A stretch of DNA of 9,500 bases. Origin: Rhodospirillales bacterium (GTDB lineage Bacteria > Pseudomonadota > Alphaproteobacteria > Rhodospirillales > Casp-alpha2). Positions within the stretch are counted from its first letter, which is position 1; the number at the start of each line of letters is the position of its first letter. The translations under genes were made by a program, and so were the position numbers. Location of the stretch: NCBI GenBank assembly GCA_018664265.1, contig JABJOR010000241.1, forward strand, positions 1-9,500, given 5' to 3'. This document shows, in pieces, positions 6,589 to 9,500 of this stretch. The notes below the pieces were generated by a model. The model was not told where the DNA came from, did no database searches, and saw nothing but the letters and a program-made list of their open reading frames with translations.

Positions 6589-7746
6589 TCAATCACCAAG
6601 TGGCAATGAAGTATTGGCGATTGCCTGCGTGGCAATGCCTTCACCACGGCCCGTAAAGCCCAACTTTTCCGTTGTGGTTGCCTTGACACTGATGCGCTTC
6701 ATATCAATCCCCAAAATCTCTGATAGCCTGTTACACATAGCTTGGCGGTGGGGGCCAATTTTCGGGTACTCACAAATAATGGTTAGATCAATATTGATGA
6801 TCCGACCTCCAGCTTTCTGCACTGTTTCAACGGCATGTTTCAGGAAAATTTCAGATGACGCACCGCGCCACTTGGCCTGATCTGGTGGAAAATGTGTGCC
6901 GATGTCTCCCGCACTGACACAGCCATACAGCGCATCCACCAGCGCATGCATGGCAACATCGGCGTCTGAATGGCCTTCCAGAGCCTGATCATGGGGGATT
7001 TCCACTCCACACAGCGTAATCTGATCACCCGCACAAAACCGGTGTACATCAAAACCCATTCCGGTCCGGGTCTCGCGCTGTCCGATTGCAGCCTCGGCGC
7101 GGGCAAAATCATCTGACGTTGTCACCTTGATATTCCTTTCGTCTCCCTCAACCATGACGACATCCAGCCCAGCAACCTCAATAAGGGAGGCATCGTCACT
7201 GTGGTTGTCCTCATCGCTGCTTTTCTCGTGCGCTTCCATAATATCGTTAAACCGAAAGCCCTGCGGGGTTTGAGCCCGCCAAAGACTGTCTCTCGGCACA
7301 GTCGCTTCAATAACCTTGTTGTCGTGCGACCGTTTGAGAGTATCCACTACGGGCAAGGCCGGAATGGCGCCGGAATGACAGTCTAAAGCGTCAAGAACAC
7401 CTGAAATCACTGTTTCAGAGACAAAAGGGCGGGCTGCATCATGAATCAACACAGTTTCTGGCTTTAAATGGGCAATGGCGTGTAAACCATTGAGCACAGA
7501 TTGTTGACGAGTGGCACCACCATGCACAGGTGGCAGAACATCTAACCCTGTAGCGGCCTCGGCAAATAAATCTGCATCATCGGGATGAATTATCGGGCAA
7601 ACAGAAGTAATTGCAGAATGATCCAAAAAGGCTTTCAGACTCATGCGAACCAGAGGCACACCGCCAACACAGCGATATTGCTTGGGCAATCCTTCTCCAG
7701 CGCGCGATCCACGCCCGGCACCAACAATGATTGCAATACAGCTCAT
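6589..7746 (-). CDS. ispDF: Bifunctional IspD/IspF isoprenoid biosynthesis enzyme
   Basis: A fused enzyme of the non-mevalonate (MEP) pathway, 385 residues from the chosen start. The N-terminal IspD half makes CDP-methylerythritol from MEP and CTP. It shows the nucleotide-binding loop GAGRGSRAGEGLPKQYR (residues 9-25), IHDAARPFV (101-109), DTLKR, LWRAQTPQGFRF and DERNIKVTT. The C-terminal IspF half, from about residue 229, cyclises the next intermediate to MEcPP. It opens GMGFDVHRF with the metal-binding Asp and His, and continues with LEGHSDADVAMHALVDALYG and KATTTEKLGFTGRGEGIA. IspE, which acts between the two, is not in the window. I start at the ATG at 7746 because family members begin two or three residues before this loop and a purine stretch (AAAGAG) lies just upstream. 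An ATG at 7767 would add seven residues (MKKVKEQ) and has no ribosome binding site. The gene is divergent from the CcsA-like gene. Confidence 0.97.
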   Translation of the reverse strand: MSCIAIIVGAGRGSRAGEGLPKQYRCVGGVPLVRMSLKAFLDHSAITSVCPIIHPDDADLFAEAATGLDVLPPVHGGATRQQSVLNGLHAIAHLKPETVLIHDAARPFVSETVISGVLDALDCHSGAIPALPVVDTLKRSHDNKVIEATVPRDSLWRAQTPQGFRFNDIMEAHEKSSDEDNHSDDASLIEVAGLDVVMVEGDERNIKVTTSDDFARAEAAIGQRETRTGMGFDVHRFCAGDQITLCGVEIPHDQALEGHSDADVAMHALVDALYGCVSAGDIGTHFPPDQAKWRGASSEIFLKHAVETVQKAGGRIINIDLTIICEYPKIGPHRQAMCNRLSEILGIDMKRISVKATTTEKLGFTGRGEGIATQAIANTSLPLGD

Positions 7747-7849
7747 CTGCTCTTTAACCTTTTTCATTGATCAATTATGTTCTCATCATGACTTGCTAAA
7801 GCATTTATCAGGGGTAATCTAGTGCTCTGATTCAAAACAGAGTCTAACC

Positions 7850-8668
7850 ATGAGTGGAAACATCGTCTACAGCCTCATTGCCTTTGCCAGCATCTTGCCT
7901 GCTGCAGCGTTTACGCTTGCCGGAAAGACCGAGCGCACCCCGGCATTTTGGGGCACGCTGGCTCTGGCTGTGGCCGGGCCTGTGATTTGGCTTGTGATCC
8001 ATTCCAACGGGGCATGGCGCAGTGATTTTTCAAGCGCCATATGGGTTACAGTGGTCTTTACGCTGGTCTGTTACAGTGCCGTAGCGGTGCTCAGCCGCCA
8101 AGGTTGGCAGCTTGCCTCCATCGTTATGCCCTATATGGCATTGCTGGCACTGATAGCAGCTATTTGGGAAAACGCCGGAACGGGCAGCGCAGCCGGGGCA
8201 GGGGGCAGCAATACGATCTCCAACCCCTGGGTGATCTTCCATGTGATGATTTCTGTTATTACCTATGCTGTTGTCACATTGGCGGCCTGTGCGGCGCTAG
8301 CAGGATTCCTGCGAGAACGAGCCTTGAAGAACAAGCAATCGACACCCTTGACCCAACGCCTACCGTCCATGTCCGATTGTGACGAATTACAACTCAAATT
8401 ACTGGGTTTTGGCGAACTGGTGCTTGGGCTGGGTCTGATTACCGGAATGGCGGCAACCTTTACCAAGGATGGTTCACTGCTGCACATAGATCACAAAAGC
8501 ATCCTAGCCATGCTGGCTTTCGCCGTAATTGGTATATTGTTGATCGTCCACCGCAAAAGTGGCGTCAGAGGCCGTCAGGCCGCCCGCATGATCCTCGCGG
8601 GCTACCTGCTGCTAACGCTGGCCTATCCAGGCGTTAAGTTTGTGACAGATGTGTTAATCGGGGCATGA
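7850..8668 (+). CDS. CcsA/YpjD-like cytochrome c assembly family membrane protein
   Basis: A 272-residue inner-membrane protein with about eight hydrophobic helices, of the CcsA/HemX/YpjD family. Distinctive parts are PWVIFHVMISVITYAVVTLA (126-145), LGFGELVLGLGLITGMA (185-201), and LLHIDHKSILAMLAFAVIG with IVHRKSGVRG (210-241). His131, His212 or His215, and His234 are the kind of residues that bind haem in CcsA relatives. The tryptophan-rich WWD signature of true haem-handling CcsA/CcmC proteins is absent, so this is the shorter YpjD-like form, whose exact role in haem or cytochrome c assembly is unproven. The ATG at 7850 has only a weak upstream purine run (CAGAG, also the arm of a 5-bp hairpin at 7825-7842). 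The gene shares an 82- to 103-base divergent promoter region with ispDF. Its last codons overlap the start of the next small gene. Confidence 0.85.
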   Translation: MSGNIVYSLIAFASILPAAAFTLAGKTERTPAFWGTLALAVAGPVIWLVIHSNGAWRSDFSSAIWVTVVFTLVCYSAVAVLSRQGWQLASIVMPYMALLALIAAIWENAGTGSAAGAGGSNTISNPWVIFHVMISVITYAVVTLAACAALAGFLRERALKNKQSTPLTQRLPSMSDCDELQLKLLGFGELVLGLGLITGMAATFTKDGSLLHIDHKSILAMLAFAVIGILLIVHRKSGVRGRQAARMILAGYLLLTLAYPGVKFVTDVLIGA

Positions 8669-8868
8669 ACAAGATAAGTTATTATCGCATTTTTGTTAAA
8701 TTTAAGAAATCCCTAGCGGCAGGGTTCCTTGCGCTAATAATATACTTTTTTATTAGTATTAAGGTATTTGATGCATCTTTTCTGAACTTATTAATGATTG
8801 AATTAATAATATTCACAGTGCTTTTTATAATTGAATTGTTTTCCTATTTTACAAAAAGATCACAATGA
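8665..8868 (+). CDS. Small A+T-rich two-helix membrane peptide
   Basis: A 67-residue basic, hydrophobic peptide of unknown function. It has two likely membrane helices, roughly residues 17-33 (SLAAGFLALIIYFFISI) and 39-62 (from FLNLLMIELII to ELFSYF), with lysines before the first helix and KRSQ at the end. Its ATG overlaps the TGA of the CcsA-like gene as ATGA (8665-8668), which suggests translational coupling. The base composition drops sharply towards A+T compared with the gene before it, so it is either a recent addition or an open frame in A+T-rich DNA. The overlap and sensible topology favour a real gene, but no family is recognised. Confidence 0.5.
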   Translation: MNKISYYRIFVKFKKSLAAGFLALIIYFFISIKVFDASFLNLLMIELIIFTVLFIIELFSYFTKRSQ

Positions 8869-9030
8869 TTCTTGAAGATTGGGGTTTCAGAATAATTGTT
8901 CCTGAAACCCCAGAATATCGTCATTCAGATTTACCTACAACTGATTGGTTCTCCAAAAAATAAAACGTAAAGCAAGGTGACCATAGGCTACGCCTACAGA
9001 ACTACTCCATATCGTTATATTGAATATAGC
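8869..9030. other. Intergenic A+T-rich stretch with hairpins
   Basis: No gene is supported here. Besides the 10-bp hairpin at 8881-8911, there is a compact inverted repeat TAGGC-TAC-GCCTA (8984-8996), 35 bases past the stop codon of the minus-strand lipoprotein, and a small TATATT/AATATA repeat near 9017-9028. Confidence 0.4.
8880..8912 (+). terminator. Strong hairpin after the small membrane gene, terminator-like
   Basis: GGGGTTTCAG (8881-8890) and CTGAAACCCC (8902-8911) form a perfect 10-bp stem, extended by one T-A pair, around an 11-nt loop. It begins 12 bases past the stop of the small membrane peptide. No T-run follows on either strand, so it is not a canonical intrinsic terminator; it could stabilise the 3' end or pause transcription. 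Confidence 0.4.
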
Positions 9031-9210
9031 CTAGAAAATACAATGCTTTGCAAAGTCGGCTGCTTCATTGGATGTCAAATCACCTTTTGGTTTTTCCTTA
9101 AGCTCCTCGCACCATTCTTCACTGCCAACTTCAGGGGAACATGCAGAAAGCATACCGAAAGCAAACATAGAGACAACAACCACTGCAATATTTTTAGAAA
9201 GAAGCTTCAT
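9031..9210 (-). CDS. Small DUF3012-type lipoprotein
   Basis: A 59-residue precursor with a lipoprotein signal peptide: basic MKLLSKN, a hydrophobic run, and the lipobox LSAC with Cys24 as the lipidation site. The mature 36 residues read SPEVGSEEWCEELKEKPKGD, then LTSNEAADFAKHCIF to the end, closely resembling the short DUF3012 lipoproteins as I remember them, of unknown function. Two cysteines, Cys34 and Cys57, could form a disulphide in the periplasm. The ATG at 9210 is chosen because AGGAA lies about 9 bases upstream and the signal peptide starts there; an upstream in-frame ATG at 9243 would add eleven residues before the signal sequence. The gene stands alone between the small membrane peptide and dusB. 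I associate this family mainly with gammaproteobacteria, so transfer is possible. Confidence 0.8.
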   Translation of the reverse strand: MKLLSKNIAVVVVSMFAFGMLSACSPEVGSEEWCEELKEKPKGDLTSNEAADFAKHCIF

Positions 9211-9331
9211 TTGTCTAATTCCTGTTTTATTAAAAGATCTCAAAGTACTGTATACGCCCTTTAAATCTTGATAAAGCGGTTAAATGCATACCAAGCTAAT
9301 CGTAAATTTGCATAATCCTACAGCAAAACAT

Positions 9332-9362
9332 TGCTTTTTCGGGCGTTTGTGCCTAAAAAGCA
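9332..9362 (+). promoter_or_regulatory. Imperfect hairpin in the dusB leader
   Basis: TGCTTTTT (9332-9339) and AAAAAGCA (9355-9362) pair as an 8-bp outer stem, with an inner GGC/GCC pairing (9342-9344, 9351-9353) around a 6-nt loop. It ends 29 bases before the dusB start. It could be a leader structure or an unrelated terminator without a T-run; no clear promoter was found beside it. Confidence 0.3.
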
Positions 9363-9391
9363 GGCAGTATTTATGTGAAGGCTGAGAATAT

Positions 9392-9500
9392 ATGAGCGTG
9401 ATTACGATTGGTGATGTGACACTCGACAGCAATGTTGTGCTGGCCCCTATGGCTGGCGTGACAGATATGCCGTTTCGCAGGCTGGTGAAAAGCTTTGGCG
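9392..9500 (+). CDS. dusB: tRNA-dihydrouridine synthase DusB (5' end only)
   Basis: The first 36 codons run off the window edge. They read MSVITIGDVTLDSN, then VVLAPMAGVTDMPFRRLVKS. The LAPMAGVTDxPFR motif is the FMN-binding opening of Dus proteins, which reduce specific uridines in tRNA to dihydrouridine using NADPH and FMN. The DusB subgroup is chosen because alphaproteobacteria often carry dusB close to ispDF, usually followed by ntrB and ntrC, and because of the short N-terminal strand; other Dus types are not excluded from this fragment. The ATG at 9392 has GAAGG and GAG purine stretches upstream, at longer and shorter distances than ideal. Confidence 0.9.
   Translation, partial: MSVITIGDVTLDSNVVLAPMAGVTDMPFRRLVKSFG

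Noticed and set aside
6330..6689. 119-codon minus-strand frame bridging ispDF and the small gene
   Set aside because: It overlaps the IspF C-terminus and the TTG-start gene in a different frame; both of those have protein-family or ribosome-binding support, this one does not.
7768..7775. TTGATCAA palindrome next to the longer ispDF start
   Set aside because: Eight bases with no spacer do not match an FNR site (TTGAT-N4-ATCAA) and this short palindrome is expected by chance.
8977..9264. 95-codon plus-strand frame opposite the lipoprotein
   Set aside because: The minus strand has a clear lipobox, ribosome binding site and family resemblance; the plus frame has none.
1..9500. CRISPR array, intact insertion sequence, toxin-antitoxin or defence system
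   Set aside because: No regularly spaced repeats, transposase, integrase, nuclease or paired small toxin genes were seen in either strand.

Overview
The window looks like chromosomal DNA of an alphaproteobacterium, probably Rhodospirillales-like, with moderate G+C. The main reasons are a fused IspDF enzyme, whose order IspD then IspF is typical of Alphaproteobacteria, a DusB start nearby, and a flavin oxidoreductase of the type seen in betaine-using alphaproteobacteria. Assignment below class level is a guess.

Layout. Positions 1-125 hold the probable 3' tail of an unidentified plus-strand gene. An OsmC-family peroxidase-like gene (208-630, +) follows. It converges on two minus-strand genes: an A+T-rich FkbM-type methyltransferase (650-1753) and a large FMN/FAD/Fe-S oxidoreductase resembling N-methylproline demethylases (1851-3902). 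The 617 bases from 3903 to 4519 hold no intact gene. They contain a frameshifted remnant of an RTX-type calcium-binding protein (about 3949-4366) and a small cluster of short direct and inverted repeats (4403-4471). A tRNA-Pro(GGG) gene (4520-4596) and an EamA/DMT transporter (4718-5602, +) come next.

The 200 bases between the transporter and a small [2Fe-2S] ferredoxin-like gene (5800-6117, -) carry a perfect 16-bp CRP-type palindrome, possible -10 elements, a C/U-rich stretch and a strong minus-strand intrinsic terminator. Together they look like an unannotated small RNA gene of about 90-110 nt. This is the most interesting signal in the window.

The right half is mostly housekeeping. ispDF (6589-7746, -) makes two successive intermediates of the non-mevalonate isoprenoid pathway. 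It is followed by a small conserved-looking protein that uses a TTG start with a strong ribosome binding site (6223-6534, -). Divergent from ispDF is a CcsA/YpjD-like membrane protein (7850-8668, +), with a very A+T-rich two-helix peptide overlapping its stop codon (8665-8868). A small DUF3012-type lipoprotein (9031-9210, -) and the first 36 codons of dusB (9392 to the window edge, +) close the window.

No CRISPR array, intact transposase, integrase or defence gene was seen. The accessory-looking parts are the FkbM/RTX-remnant/repeat stretch beside the tRNA and the A+T-rich small-gene stretch at 8665-9300.
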